Shown here: in pieces, positions 55,262-64,000 of the stretch | Layout: every line of letters starts with the position of its first letter | Position numbering within the stretch: position 1 is the stretch's first letter | DNA from: Pseudoalteromonas espejiana DSM 9414 | GTDB taxonomy: Bacteria; Pseudomonadota; Gammaproteobacteria; Enterobacterales; Alteromonadaceae | Reading direction: 5' to 3' | Assembly (NCBI RefSeq): GCF_002221525.1 | Contig: NZ_CP011028.1 | Span: 1,809,001 to 1,873,000, forward strand | DNA length: 64,000 nucleotides | Made by a program: the position numbers and the translations under genes | The notes under the pieces: generated by a model | Database searches by the model: none | What the model was told of the DNA's origin: nothing | The model's input: the letters and a program-made list of their open reading frames with translations, nothing else

Positions 55262-55295
55262 AAGCCTTAAATAAATACACTTTAATTTAAGGCTT
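55262..55295 (-). terminator. Hairpin after the nuclease gene
   Basis: AAGCCTTAAA and TTTAAGGCTT form a 10-bp stem around a 14-base loop, 35 bp beyond the stop codon of the minus-strand nuclease gene, with TTTT following on that strand. Confidence 0.6.
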
Positions 55296-55329
55296 ATGTT
55301 TTTATAATTTTAGTTTCTGGTTTAAGTTT

Positions 55330-56106
55330 CTAGTTACAGCCTAACTCATTTATTAAACCAAACACGGTTGATTCAATTACTTGCGCGTTGTTATAGGATA
55401 AATTTGGCATAACGTTAATACCAGCACGTGATTCAACTTCATCAATACTTACTTCAGTATTACAAAAATTATCACTGCGGCTTGCCGATTGCTCCATAAT
55501 AAATGCTGATGCTTTAATTGTGCTACCAGATTGCTCCATCACAATTTTAAAATAACCACTTGGAATTGTATGTGCTTCATTAGCTTGTGGTAATTCTGCA
55601 AAGTAATATTCGTATAATGGACCTGTTACTACGTATAAATCGTTGCCATTACTAACATGATTTCGCACTGCGGTTTCAAGCCTAACCCATGGACCCTGGT
55701 TTAATGCAGATGATTGCGGCGTAATATTAGAAAGCAAGTTTGTTAGTTTCCAATCAGCCGTATTACTAAAAGATGCTAATGGGACTTGATGGCCTCTATC
55801 TGTATTTATTGTTGCATATGCATCAGTATAATCATTAGGCTCTAACGTGTAGTGTGAGTATAAGTCTGGATCAGCTTTCCAACTTCTACTTCTCGATGGT
55901 CCACTCATAGTATTGGTAGTTACATGGTATGCAACCCAATCAGCAAACTTTGTATATCTATTATTTTTTAATGTATAAATACTTCGCTCAATTGTGTTGC
56001 CATTATTTAAGCCCGTTGGGCAACCTTGTAAGCAATTAGCTGCGTTTGCACTATGAGCAAAACATAAACCTGTAAGTACTATTGATGCCTTTATGATTGT
56101 CTTCAT
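55330..56106 (-). CDS. Secreted DNA/RNA non-specific endonuclease
   Basis: A 258-aa nuclease of the NUC/EndA superfamily. A signal peptide (ASIVLTGLCFAHSANAANC) directs export. The active-site motif is TDRGHQVPLASFSN (DRGH), and the metal-ligand region is NITPQSSALNQGPWVRLE (Asn). It would degrade extracellular nucleic acid, possibly for nutrients or matrix remodelling. Cysteines at both ends suggest disulfides. Single gene. Confidence 0.9.
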   Translation of the reverse strand: MKTIIKASIVLTGLCFAHSANAANCLQGCPTGLNNGNTIERSIYTLKNNRYTKFADWVAYHVTTNTMSGPSRSRSWKADPDLYSHYTLEPNDYTDAYATINTDRGHQVPLASFSNTADWKLTNLLSNITPQSSALNQGPWVRLETAVRNHVSNGNDLYVVTGPLYEYYFAELPQANEAHTIPSGYFKIVMEQSGSTIKASAFIMEQSASRSDNFCNTEVSIDEVESRAGINVMPNLSYNNAQVIESTVFGLINELGCN

Positions 56107-56546
56107 TGTTATACCCTCAATTTAAAGAGGATAAAAATTAACAGCTTCTTATTACAATAATATTTAAGTAACTAATTGTTTTTAAATATAAAAGTAAAAA
56201 TCAGTAAAACAATAATATTGGCCTAGGTTATTGGTATTAATTAAACACAAGTTAAAAACGTACAAGCGCCCTACCTATCAATTGAGTTTTAATCGCCTTG
56301 AGCAGCGCTAATAACCAAAGGTCTGAATGGCGAGCTGTTTCTGAATACTAAGGTTAAATCATACAGAATTCCATTATGTTAAATTGACTGCTAATCGATT
56401 TAACTAAGGTGAATACCACAATACATCACCAAAAACACACATTTTCTGGCTTAATATTGAGCAAGTTTTGATGTCAGATACATTTTAGGTAGGATTTTTA
56501 CTGTAAATAGTGTGCTTTTAACTCAGTTAAGTATAAAATCCCAGAA

Positions 56547-56576
56547 ATCTAACAAGGCATAACTGCCTCGTTAGAT
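56547..56576. terminator. Hairpin after the hydrolase pseudogene
   Basis: ATCTAACAAGGC and GCCTCGTTAGAT pair with one mismatch around a 6-base loop, 23 bp beyond the hydrolase stop. The remainder of the 490-bp gap between hydrolase and nuclease shows nothing recognisable. Confidence 0.6.
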
Positions 56577-56598
56577 TGCTAATATACAACTTTAAGAT

Positions 56599-57422
56599 TT
56601 AAAACGTTTTACCCTTTAAGAAATTACTCATTAAAAGTAATATTTTTTCAGCCTGTTCGTCTAAACACCAATGCCCTGCTTTTTCTACCCAGATCAGCGA
56701 TGAGTTAGGAATAGCTTGCGCTAACATGGGTGCGTATTTAGGTTTTTGAAAGTTATCTTCTTCACCCCATAGAATTAGGGTCTCATGCGGTAAGCTTTTA
56801 AGTTCACCTACAATTGCTTGCGTGTATTCTTTATTTAAACGACGCATATTAGCAAACAATGCGGCTTTACCTTGCTCGTTACTCCATTGTTCTAAATAAA
56901 CTTTCTTTAGTTCATCAGTCATTATACTTTTGTCATACACGCCTTTAGGCATAAAATCCTGTAGTGTATCAACAAATTCATCAACCGTTGTTTTTTCCTC
57001 AACTCCTGGCTCAAGTAACGGCTCAAACTCTGGTATTGGCCATGAGTCAAAACACACACTGTCGATTAAAATTAGTCCGTTCACTTTTTCAGGGTAATTT
57101 ACTGCCATTAACTGTGCAATACCGCCACCAATATCGTGCGCTGCTATATTGCTTTAGGAATACCAACTGCATCCATAAACTTAATAAGTATTCTGCATTG
57201 CGCATTAATAGAAACGTCAGTGTCTTTAGGCATATTTGATTCACCATAATTCAGTAAATCGGGTGCAATAACGTTATGTGATTTAGCAAGCTCGGGCATA
57301 ACATTACGCCAAAGTGATTTATTAGTTGGAATTCCGTGTATTAATAATAGCGGTGTGCCTTCTCCCATTTCTTGATAAGCAATTTGGTGGCCTTCAATGC
57401 TAACGTATTGTGTTTTACTCAT
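56599..57422 (-). pseudogene. Alpha/beta hydrolase (Asp-nucleophile type) with a one-base frameshift
   Basis: Two segments, 57144-57422 and 56599-57108, belong to one alpha/beta hydrolase. The first has LLLIHGIPTNKSLWRNVMPE and ends at PKAI followed by a stop. Restoring one base near 57147 continues directly to IAAHDIGGGIAQLMAVNYPE, whose Asp in HDIGG replaces the usual serine, as in haloacetate/haloalkane dehalogenases. The second segment has WGEEDNFQKPKYAPML and the catalytic His in VEKAGHWCLDEQ. The original protein would be about 274 aa. It is either a recent loss of function or a sequencing error. Confidence 0.8.
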
Positions 57423-57681
57423 ACTAATTTTCCTTTTAAATTAAAGTTCGGACAAAATTTATATATGAGTAGTTAAGAGCAATTATCGTCCCACGTTTTA
57501 TTAGGGCTAAAAATTTTTATGCTAAGTGCAATCGCTAAAATAAAAACACCGCTGTGCCCTGCTTTGTAGCGATTTAAAATCGTATTAGCGTATTCAATAA
57601 GTAAGCTATACATAACTTATAATTCAGCATTACTTTTTTACAATGTGAAATAAAGTGGTAGATGCATGAAATAGTTACTGC

Positions 57682-60537
57682 CTATTTAATTAAGTTCTCA
57701 GCCTCAATTAATTTCCTGATCTTATTTACTAAAACATCTTGTTTAACGGGTTTTTCGAGCATGTCATCAAAACCTAACTCAACATACTTAGCACTGCTAC
57801 TTCCTTGTGAATCAGAAGTGTGTGCAATAATTTTAGTTTGCTTCTCACTGCTGTGTTTTTTGATTTTTAACATTGCATCAGTACCAGAAAGTTCTGGCAT
57901 TACTATATCCATTAAAATTATGTCATAGTTATTTTGTGACACCATTAGCATTGCTTCTATTGCACTACTTGCATAATCAACATTTAAGTTTTCATTTTTG
58001 AGCATAGCTTTAATTACCATTTCAACTAAAGGCTCGTCATCCACTAACAGTAATGATTTTGAAGTGGTTTTTGCTTTATTATCTGTTAAATGTACAATGT
58101 TTTGCTTATTTTCTGCTTTGCTATTAGTAAGTGCCACCACGTTAACCAATAAAGATAAGCTGATAGATGTTGTCTTCCCGCGCTCGTTAATATTAATTGA
58201 TTTTCCTCCCAACATTTTAAACACAGACATAAAAAATTTAACTTCTAGTGTGGCGTCAATACTTTCCATTTTTTCAAAATTTTCACTTTGAACGATGTGT
58301 TTTAACTGACTGAAAAAATGACTTTTATTCGATAAATTATTAATTAAAAAATTAAGTGATAAGTAATTTTTACTGTCTTTATACGTTAATTCTGTATTTA
58401 AAGTTAGTAATCCTTTATAAGAATTCTCTAACAACTCACTTGAAAGATGAAGAACCAATTGCATTATTAATTTTTCATCACTCATTATTCCTTCATTTTC
58501 ATTGAGTTTATTATTAATAATTAAATTAGTATTTTCAGCCTCTTTATTCACTATATCAGCACTGTTATTTAGTAATTCGTTTAAATTTATAGTGCTAATT
58601 TTGAGCTTTAATTTATCGGAATCTGATTTATTAACATTTACAAGTTGTTGAGCTACGCTTTTAAGTTGTTTGCTGGCGCTTTCAATTTCTTTTAAGTAAT
58701 TATTTGAATTACTGTTATTGCCTTTTGCTAACGCTATGATTGATTGTAATGAGGTTATTGGCGCATTTAGTTGTGAGCTTAACCGCGCTACAAACTTATC
58801 TTTAAGCTGGTTAGATTGTTTAGATTTTTCTAACACTTGTGCTAGTAACAATTCTTTTTGATGAGATTCTGTTTCATCCCTAAAGTAGCAAACAAATCCA
58901 CCAAAATCGGTATGCCTTTGTACAACTGTGATCCAGCGTCCATCAGTAAAACCTATTTCGATAAGTTGGTTATGCTCATTAGCTAACTTATTATGTTCTT
59001 TATAATGGTTAATAATATTGTATTGCTGCGAAATACTTATAAGCTGACTGTAACTAAGTTGACTGTTATTTTTAGTTACCTGTTCAAATAATTTATTAAA
59101 AGCATCATTTGTAATAACGGGAATTTCATTACTATTAAATATTGCAAACCCATGGGGAAGCGCATCCAAAGAGCTTGAAAATAACGATTCTCTGTTTAAT
59201 ATTAATTTATTTTTTTGTTTAATTTCATCATGTAAGCGTTTAGGTAAACGTAAGAAGTAATATACAAAAGCGAATACAGCAAAGCCTATTAGCGCTAACT
59301 TAAACAAATCATAACGCGATACTTTAGGAGGTACTATCGCAGAGCGTGGTTGTACGTGTAGGCGCCAAGTGGGTGGAAAACGATTACTCGCAGCGCTTAT
59401 GCTATTAGGGATAGCGCTTACATTGAGCTCCCCCCTGCTTCCTAAAGTAAATTGTGGAGTAGTAATAAATAAATTGTAGTTTTGTGTGTTTAATTTTCCG
59501 ATTATTGCGTTTAAAAACTTGCTCAAATCAAACGCAGTCAGAGTGTAAACGGAGTTGTTGGTAAAATTGATTTCAGATATTAAAAAAGCGGTGTCTGCTA
59601 CAGTAAATACTTCAACAGACTGTTTATTCGCCCGTGTAGAAAACCTGTTCAACCAATTATTAAAGCCATAAGCAGCCAGGTCAAAGTTGTTTTTAGACCA
59701 AAGCGCAAGTTGGTTGTAATCAGTATCAAAAATAACATAACCTTTATAAGTTAAGTTATCAGAAACCTGTGTTTTTACTAAATCACTTAATTGTTTTTGA
59801 GTATAACTCTCTTGGCTTTGTAAAAAGCCTGCAACAATTTTATCTTTTTGTGTGATATAGAGTGCTTGGTTGTCAAAACGCTCTAAAGCATCAAATAATG
59901 TTTTTCTTAATTGTTGGGTTTTAGCTATATATTCACTTTGTTGTTCTTTTTTTTCAAGTGTATATAAAAGTAAAACCGAGAATGAACAAATAACCAATGC
60001 AATCAAAAAAGCCACTGGCGCTAAACTAAATATATGAACAAAATTATTTAAAGAGTGTGTTTTTTTTACGTGCTTGGGCTGTGTATCTAAAACATTTTTG
60101 TTAAGTTGAGCTTGCAATAATTGAGCAAAAGATACGAATTGATCTTTTTGTGAGCCAATTAATGTTTTAGGCGCTAAATCTGCAAGTATCAGCACCCCTA
60201 ATACATTATTTTTCTGTCCGTATATTGGGTATTGGGCATAAAAGCGAACTAGGTTACTATTTCTTTTAGTAAGTGAGTCAAATAAGGTATCTTCAATAAT
60301 ATAAAGTTTTTCTTTATCACATGATTGCTGATAACTATTTATTTCTATATCAACGTTATAGCTGTCGTCGCAAGTTATAATTTGCTGCGTATATAATGCA
60401 CTAAAGTCTAAATATTTCACGATAGGTGTATCGTAAAATTGCTTCATTAACGACAGTGTTTCACCAATTGCGTGTTTAACTTCATCATTTTCGATGCTTG
60501 CAAATGTATCATTTTTAAAATCTTGTGTAATATTCAT
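57682..60537 (-). CDS. GAF-TM-PAS-pseudokinase-receiver hybrid protein of the Tad operon
   Basis: A 951-aa protein. Order: GAF-like domain (about residues 20-150), transmembrane helix (about 174-192, PVAFLIALVICSFSVLLLYT), a periplasmic sensor region, a second helix (about 410-430), a PAS domain (about 455-560), a HisKA-like region, an ATPase-like region and a receiver (about 828-945). The HisKA box reads KDKFVARLSSQLNAPITSLQ: the histidine expected in SHELRTP is Ser/Gln here. The N-box is also not recognisable (LHLSSELLENSYKG). The receiver is intact (LLVDDEPLV, ILMDIVMPELSGTD, LEKPVKQDV). It probably works as a signal-responsive scaffold or phospho-acceptor. Its start overlaps the upstream gene by 4 bp (ATGA). 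Confidence 0.8.
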   Translation of the reverse strand: MNITQDFKNDTFASIENDEVKHAIGETLSLMKQFYDTPIVKYLDFSALYTQQIITCDDSYNVDIEINSYQQSCDKEKLYIIEDTLFDSLTKRNSNLVRFYAQYPIYGQKNNVLGVLILADLAPKTLIGSQKDQFVSFAQLLQAQLNKNVLDTQPKHVKKTHSLNNFVHIFSLAPVAFLIALVICSFSVLLLYTLEKKEQQSEYIAKTQQLRKTLFDALERFDNQALYITQKDKIVAGFLQSQESYTQKQLSDLVKTQVSDNLTYKGYVIFDTDYNQLALWSKNNFDLAAYGFNNWLNRFSTRANKQSVEVFTVADTAFLISEINFTNNSVYTLTAFDLSKFLNAIIGKLNTQNYNLFITTPQFTLGSRGELNVSAIPNSISAASNRFPPTWRLHVQPRSAIVPPKVSRYDLFKLALIGFAVFAFVYYFLRLPKRLHDEIKQKNKLILNRESLFSSSLDALPHGFAIFNSNEIPVITNDAFNKLFEQVTKNNSQLSYSQLISISQQYNIINHYKEHNKLANEHNQLIEIGFTDGRWITVVQRHTDFGGFVCYFRDETESHQKELLLAQVLEKSKQSNQLKDKFVARLSSQLNAPITSLQSIIALAKGNNSNSNNYLKEIESASKQLKSVAQQLVNVNKSDSDKLKLKISTINLNELLNNSADIVNKEAENTNLIINNKLNENEGIMSDEKLIMQLVLHLSSELLENSYKGLLTLNTELTYKDSKNYLSLNFLINNLSNKSHFFSQLKHIVQSENFEKMESIDATLEVKFFMSVFKMLGGKSININERGKTTSISLSLLVNVVALTNSKAENKQNIVHLTDNKAKTTSKSLLLVDDEPLVEMVIKAMLKNENLNVDYASSAIEAMLMVSQNNYDIILMDIVMPELSGTDAMLKIKKHSSEKQTKIIAHTSDSQGSSSAKYVELGFDDMLEKPVKQDVLVNKIRKLIEAENLIK

Positions 60538-61700
60538 GGGCGTACCCCTTCACCTCTAGGAGGTGTAGAAATCCAATGCGTGCTATTTGCACTCGTATGA
60601 GATGGTAAAGAAACTCTAAATGGTGGTAATAAATTGTTTAAAGCAGGCTCCCCTGTAACCGTATTAATTACAGGCCCAGCACGTGTTAAGTTAAGTGTTG
60701 TTTCGCAGTAAGTAACACCAGGCTCAATTCCTAATAGAGCCAAGGTTTGAATAATTAATTCGTTGTTTATTAAATCTATACCCAGTAATTTGAAAGTGGT
60801 TTGTAATATTGTAAATACAAGAGTTTCAACTATATTTTCGTCTTCTTCTAATCGAGTACCTTGAGGGCAACATACACTCCCAAGCTCAACATCCACATTG
60901 GCTGCAATACCTAGAACAGCCAAGGCATCTAAAGTTGTGTTTAATAGTATTTCAACTTGCGGTAAATATAAGTCAAGTATATCGCCTTGTGACTCGTAGC
61001 CTGTTTTGCAATCACTGCACGATTGAGATAGTTGCGCTGAGTCTATACCAAGTAATGGATTACCCAGTGCGGTAACACCCACTAAGCAGCTACTATCCGC
61101 CGGTTGCTTATCAATTGAAAAGCTTTCACAAGGGTTACCTGAGACCACTTTTTGTGACATATAGCGTGATACAATTTCATCTCCTGTGGCTGGGCATGCC
61201 AAAGCAGTACTTTTTAAAAGTTGTCCTATAACAGAGTTGTTTAACTGGCCAATTGCATAATTAGGCCCTTGCTGAAGTGCATTTATGTAACTTACATTGC
61301 CACTGTTTGGCGTTTTGCTTACACCAAAGCTATCCGATAACTCATCGCTTAAGCTTTTAATACATGGGTTACCCTGGCAATTTGGAGCATCGTAATAAAT
61401 AGCTTCTCGCGAGGTAAATCTATCATCGCGTATACCAATTAATGCACGGTAAGTTGCATTTGCTTGTCGGTCTGTATAAAAAATTAAAGGGGCTTGATGC
61501 TCATCAAAACCTATCGCAATACCTAAAGGCGTATTATTGGCATCTATAACTGTAATTTGGTTATCTACCTTAGTCTGGTAGCGCTTTATTAGGGCATCAC
61601 GTACTAAAATTACGCCACCAATAGAGCCAATGATTAAAATAGTTATGATTAAAATCAGCTCTATTGTAAGTATATATCCGTGTTGATAACGTCTATTCAT
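60534..61700 (-). CDS. Pilin-like protein of the Tad operon
   Basis: A 388-aa protein with a single N-terminal membrane helix (HGYILTIELILIITILIIGS) that resembles a prepilin segment, with Gly before the hydrophobic run and a Glu at about +6 rather than +5. The remainder is extracytoplasmic with several cysteine pairs (CQGNPCIK, SCSDCKTGY, VCCPQGTRLEED). It follows tadC by 9 bp. A minor pseudopilin or TadE/F-like role is inferred from position; the sequence does not match TadE well. Confidence 0.55.
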   Translation of the reverse strand: MNRRYQHGYILTIELILIITILIIGSIGGVILVRDALIKRYQTKVDNQITVIDANNTPLGIAIGFDEHQAPLIFYTDRQANATYRALIGIRDDRFTSREAIYYDAPNCQGNPCIKSLSDELSDSFGVSKTPNSGNVSYINALQQGPNYAIGQLNNSVIGQLLKSTALACPATGDEIVSRYMSQKVVSGNPCESFSIDKQPADSSCLVGVTALGNPLLGIDSAQLSQSCSDCKTGYESQGDILDLYLPQVEILLNTTLDALAVLGIAANVDVELGSVCCPQGTRLEEDENIVETLVFTILQTTFKLLGIDLINNELIIQTLALLGIEPGVTYCETTLNLTRAGPVINTVTGEPALNNLLPPFRVSLPSHTSANSTHWISTPPRGEGVRP

Positions 61701-61709
61701 GCCAAGCTC

Positions 61710-62525
61710 CTATAACACTTCAACAAGCATTTTTAGTACATTCATTACTTGCAATGCAGCAGGAAAAAACACCAAAACTAAAAACATAGGAAAACAAATT
61801 AAAATGATTGGAAACGTGGTGTGAAGTGCTTTTTTATTCACTTTTTTGGCAAGTAGTATGTTTTTTTTAAGCGCAAAACTCTCTAATTGCGATTCAACCG
61901 CTTGAATTAATGGCGTGCCAAGCTTAGAGCCGATTAACATTAAGTTAGCTAGCTTTTTTAAGCCTGTAACATCGGTACGCTCAAATAATGAATTAAATGC
62001 CAGCTCTCGCTCTTTACCTGCACTAAGCTCAAACAAAAACAGTTTTAGCTCTTTGTACAAAGGGTGCTTTTTACTTAAACCATGATCAACCGCTAAAGAG
62101 AATGCCCGCTCAAGTGAGAACCCCGCGCGCATGTAAACAAGTAACACACTTAGAAAAAACTCTAGGCTATTGTTAATTTGTTGCTTACGTTGGCCCTTTC
62201 TAAACAAAAACCATATATCTGGCATAAAAAAGCACAATACACATAGTATAGAAGTTGCTGTTATGCTCAGTTCATAACCCGATATCTCTATAGCTGTGTA
62301 ACCACAAAATGCAGCTGCCATTTTAAAACAGTACATACTTAATAAAATTTTATTTATTTGAAACCCAGCTTGTCTAAGCTGCGACTTAGAAATAATTATG
62401 AGTGGGTACCAATTAATACTTTTTTTAACGGGCTTTTGTACTTCAGCTTTTAATGATTGCTTATGAATATGAATAAACGCACCCATAGAGATCATAAGGC
62501 CTATAAATAAAAATAGATCTATCAT
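61710..62525 (-). CDS. tadC: Tad pilus assembly inner-membrane protein TadC
   Basis: A 271-aa T2SSF-type platform protein. Core motifs include NSLEFFLSVLLVYMRAGFSL followed by ERAFSLAVDHG, then KKLANLMLIGSKLGTPLIQA and two terminal helices (TFPIILICFPMFLVLVFFPA). It pairs with TadB to form the platform of the Tad pilus. ATG at 62525 overlaps the tadB stop by 4 bp (ATGA); longer frames upstream are ignored. Confidence 0.88.
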   Translation of the reverse strand: MIDLFLFIGLMISMGAFIHIHKQSLKAEVQKPVKKSINWYPLIIISKSQLRQAGFQINKILLSMYCFKMAAAFCGYTAIEISGYELSITATSILCVLCFFMPDIWFLFRKGQRKQQINNSLEFFLSVLLVYMRAGFSLERAFSLAVDHGLSKKHPLYKELKLFLFELSAGKERELAFNSLFERTDVTGLKKLANLMLIGSKLGTPLIQAVESQLESFALKKNILLAKKVNKKALHTTFPIILICFPMFLVLVFFPAALQVMNVLKMLVEVL

Positions 62526-63397
62526 AGTGTTACCCTCAAGCTTAAGCGTAACCATAAAAAACCAAACAGCTGACAAAGTACTGCCACGGTTATAAATGCC
62601 ATGCCATTAGGATTATTCAAAAGCGGATCAAACCACGTTGGGTCGGTGTAGTTAAATAATGGCACTAATGCATAGGGTAAAACGCCACTAAATACGGCTG
62701 CGTACTTAGTGCCCGAAAGCTTAGCCTTTAATTGTTGGCGGTCTAAGGTTCTTAATGCCATCATTTTACATACGCTTTTTAGCATATCAGTTAAATCGCA
62801 TTGGCTTTGTGCGTGAGTAATTATACTGTGTGCAAACAGGCGAACGGTTTCGCAGTTGTAGCGGTTAATTAGTGGGTAAAATGATGTATGTGCATCGCTT
62901 CCCATACTCATACGCTGCAGTAATAAGTGGCTTTGCTCTTTTATGTATTTGTCTGCGTGTTCGTCTGCAAATTGCATCGCTTGCTGCAGAGATAATCCCG
63001 TACTTAAACAAGACTGTACAGTTTCCATATACTCTAAAAATAAATGCTCAAACTTAGCAAGCTTGTAATGAGCTAAGTCAATAACAAAAATAAAGCAGGT
63101 TATAAAAACAACCATTGCGAGTATTAGCGCGCTCGTAGAAGCCTGCGGATAATAATGCTTTGCAACAAACCATGCACTACTTGCCAGTGAACTGGCTACA
63201 CTAATAAATAAAATATTACTTATATTTATACCCAACACACGCAATGAAAGCGTAAGAATATCTTTCTCTTGTAATACATCTTCATCTTGCAGGGTGTTTG
63301 TTGCTGGTTTTTTTACATTAATGGTAATAAACACACTCAGTGCCAATGTAAGCGAAATAACACTGGCTATTGCAAGTAGGTAATCAAGCTTATTCAT
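62522..63397 (-). CDS. tadB: Tad pilus assembly inner-membrane protein TadB
   Basis: A 291-aa T2SSF-type protein with helices at about residues 5-25, 57-76 and 85-105 and C-terminal helices. The core is YMETVQSCLSTGLSLQQAMQ followed by FADEHADKYIKEQSHLLLQR. It forms the platform with TadC. Its start overlaps the end of cpaF by 8 bp. Confidence 0.85.
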   Translation of the reverse strand: MNKLDYLLAIASVISLTLALSVFITINVKKPATNTLQDEDVLQEKDILTLSLRVLGINISNILFISVASSLASSAWFVAKHYYPQASTSALILAMVVFITCFIFVIDLAHYKLAKFEHLFLEYMETVQSCLSTGLSLQQAMQFADEHADKYIKEQSHLLLQRMSMGSDAHTSFYPLINRYNCETVRLFAHSIITHAQSQCDLTDMLKSVCKMMALRTLDRQQLKAKLSGTKYAAVFSGVLPYALVPLFNYTDPTWFDPLLNNPNGMAFITVAVLCQLFGFLWLRLSLRVTL

Positions 63398-64000
63398 AGC
63401 TTAACTCCTCATTTGCATTGAGAAGTGTTTGAAGTCGCTGCTTATTTGCCCCTTGCTGGGTCATAAATTTAATAACACTTGAGTCGTTAACAGCATTGGC
63501 TGATACTTTTTCAATATCACTCGCGCTATATAAAGAGCTAAAGTGTGCATTGCCATTTACTTGCTTAATTTCACCAATGCTTTTGAGTGTTCTTACACCA
63601 TCGGTGCTGCGAAAAACATGCACTATTAATTGAATACTTGAGGCAATTAAAGCACTTGTATGGTTATCGCTAAGTTGCGCATTGTGTAATTGTACGAGCG
63701 TGCTAAGGCGTGTAACTGCATCACTTGCACTGTTAGCGTGAATAGTTGTCATAGAGCCTTGATGACCACAGTTCATGGCCTGGAGCATGTCGATTACTTC
63801 ACCTGAGCGTACTTCACCTACTAGTATTCTATCGGCACGCATTCTGAGTGCTGCTTTAACTAAATCTCTTAAGCTCACGGCCCCTTTGCCATCGCTGTTT
63901 GTATCATGTGCTTCAAGTTGTACAACGTGATTGTGATGCAAGCTAAGTTCGGCGCTTTCTTCAATGGTTACAACGCGCTCATTTGGATTTATTGAGTTAG
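63390..64000 (-). CDS. cpaF: Tad pilus ATPase CpaF/TadA, C-terminal part
   Basis: The gene enters from the right edge; only the last 202 codons are visible. Reading starts with NERVVTIEESAELSL and continues to RDLVKAALRMRADRILVGEV followed by RSGEVIDMLQAMNCGHQGSM, then TTIHANSASDAVTRLSTLV, the Walker B, His-box and TTIHAN signatures of CpaF/VirB11-type secretion ATPases. It drives Tad/Flp pilus assembly. Frame is open to the window end, so the true start is outside. Confidence 0.92.
   Translation of the reverse strand, partial: NSINPNERVVTIEESAELSLHHNHVVQLEAHDTNSDGKGAVSLRDLVKAALRMRADRILVGEVRSGEVIDMLQAMNCGHQGSMTTIHANSASDAVTRLSTLVQLHNAQLSDNHTSALIASSIQLIVHVFRSTDGVRTLKSIGEIKQVNGNAHFSSLYSASDIEKVSANAVNDSSVIKFMTQQGANKQRLQTLLNANEELSYE

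Overview
The window looks like the chromosome of a marine gammaproteobacterium of the Alteromonadales, most likely Pseudoalteromonas. This rests on AT-rich sequence, gene content (LiuR-controlled branched-chain amino acid catabolism, the acuR/acuI acrylate module, FabR/FabA, Rmf, a MesD/MesX methionine synthase pair) and protein style. It is an inference from the sequence alone; no database was searched.

Layout. 1-8.8 kb: leucine/isovalerate regulator liuR with the start of liuA on the minus strand, then a divergent seven-gene valine/isoleucine degradation operon (thiolase, mmsA, acyl-CoA dehydrogenase, enoyl-CoA hydratase, hydroxyisobutyryl-CoA hydrolase, mmsB, SDR). Two LiuR-type boxes lie between them. 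8.8-15.1 kb: a decayed chromosomal integron and a mobile-element graveyard. It holds a dead integron integrase (homopolymer frameshift, plus a 162-bp MITE sitting at the catalytic tyrosine), one intact gene cassette carrying a SieB-like superinfection-exclusion gene with its own attC, an IS1182-type element with an amber codon in its transposase, a second cassette-like gene, and two copies of a REP-associated (Y1) transposase element, one truncated and one with an early stop. 15.2-26 kb: a thiolase, a GGDEF/EAL protein, a retropepsin-like protease, mesD-mesX, membrane proteins, a CDF metal exporter and a divergent Nramp-like transporter with a structured leader.

26-35.2 kb: outer-membrane and metal-flavoured genes. 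Two separate YHYH lipoprotein operons flank an FMN reductase, a second MITE, a TonB-dependent receptor and a eukaryotic-type protein kinase. 35.3-41.6 kb: housekeeping and regulatory genes: DUF3859, VF530, acuI with acuR and matching operators, rmf, fabA with a perfect FabR-type palindrome, a PTPS-like protein, an M23 peptidase and a thioesterase. 41.7-47.3 kb: an operon of response regulator, MoxR ATPase, DUF58, TgpA-like transglutaminase and an Na+/H+ antiporter. 47.7-54.5 kb: porin, complete polyol-type ABC importer and SorC-family regulator, without catabolic enzymes. 55.3-57.4 kb: secreted nuclease and a frameshifted alpha/beta hydrolase. 57.7-64 kb: minus-strand Tad pilus operon (cpaF, tadB, tadC, pilin-like gene) ending in a hybrid sensor protein whose kinase core has lost its phospho-accepting histidine but whose receiver domain is intact.

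The most unusual regions are the fossil integron with an exactly delimited phage-exclusion cassette, the two MITEs that share a common core, the Tad-linked pseudo-histidine-kinase, the paired YHYH loci, and the Nramp-like gene with altered metal-site motifs.
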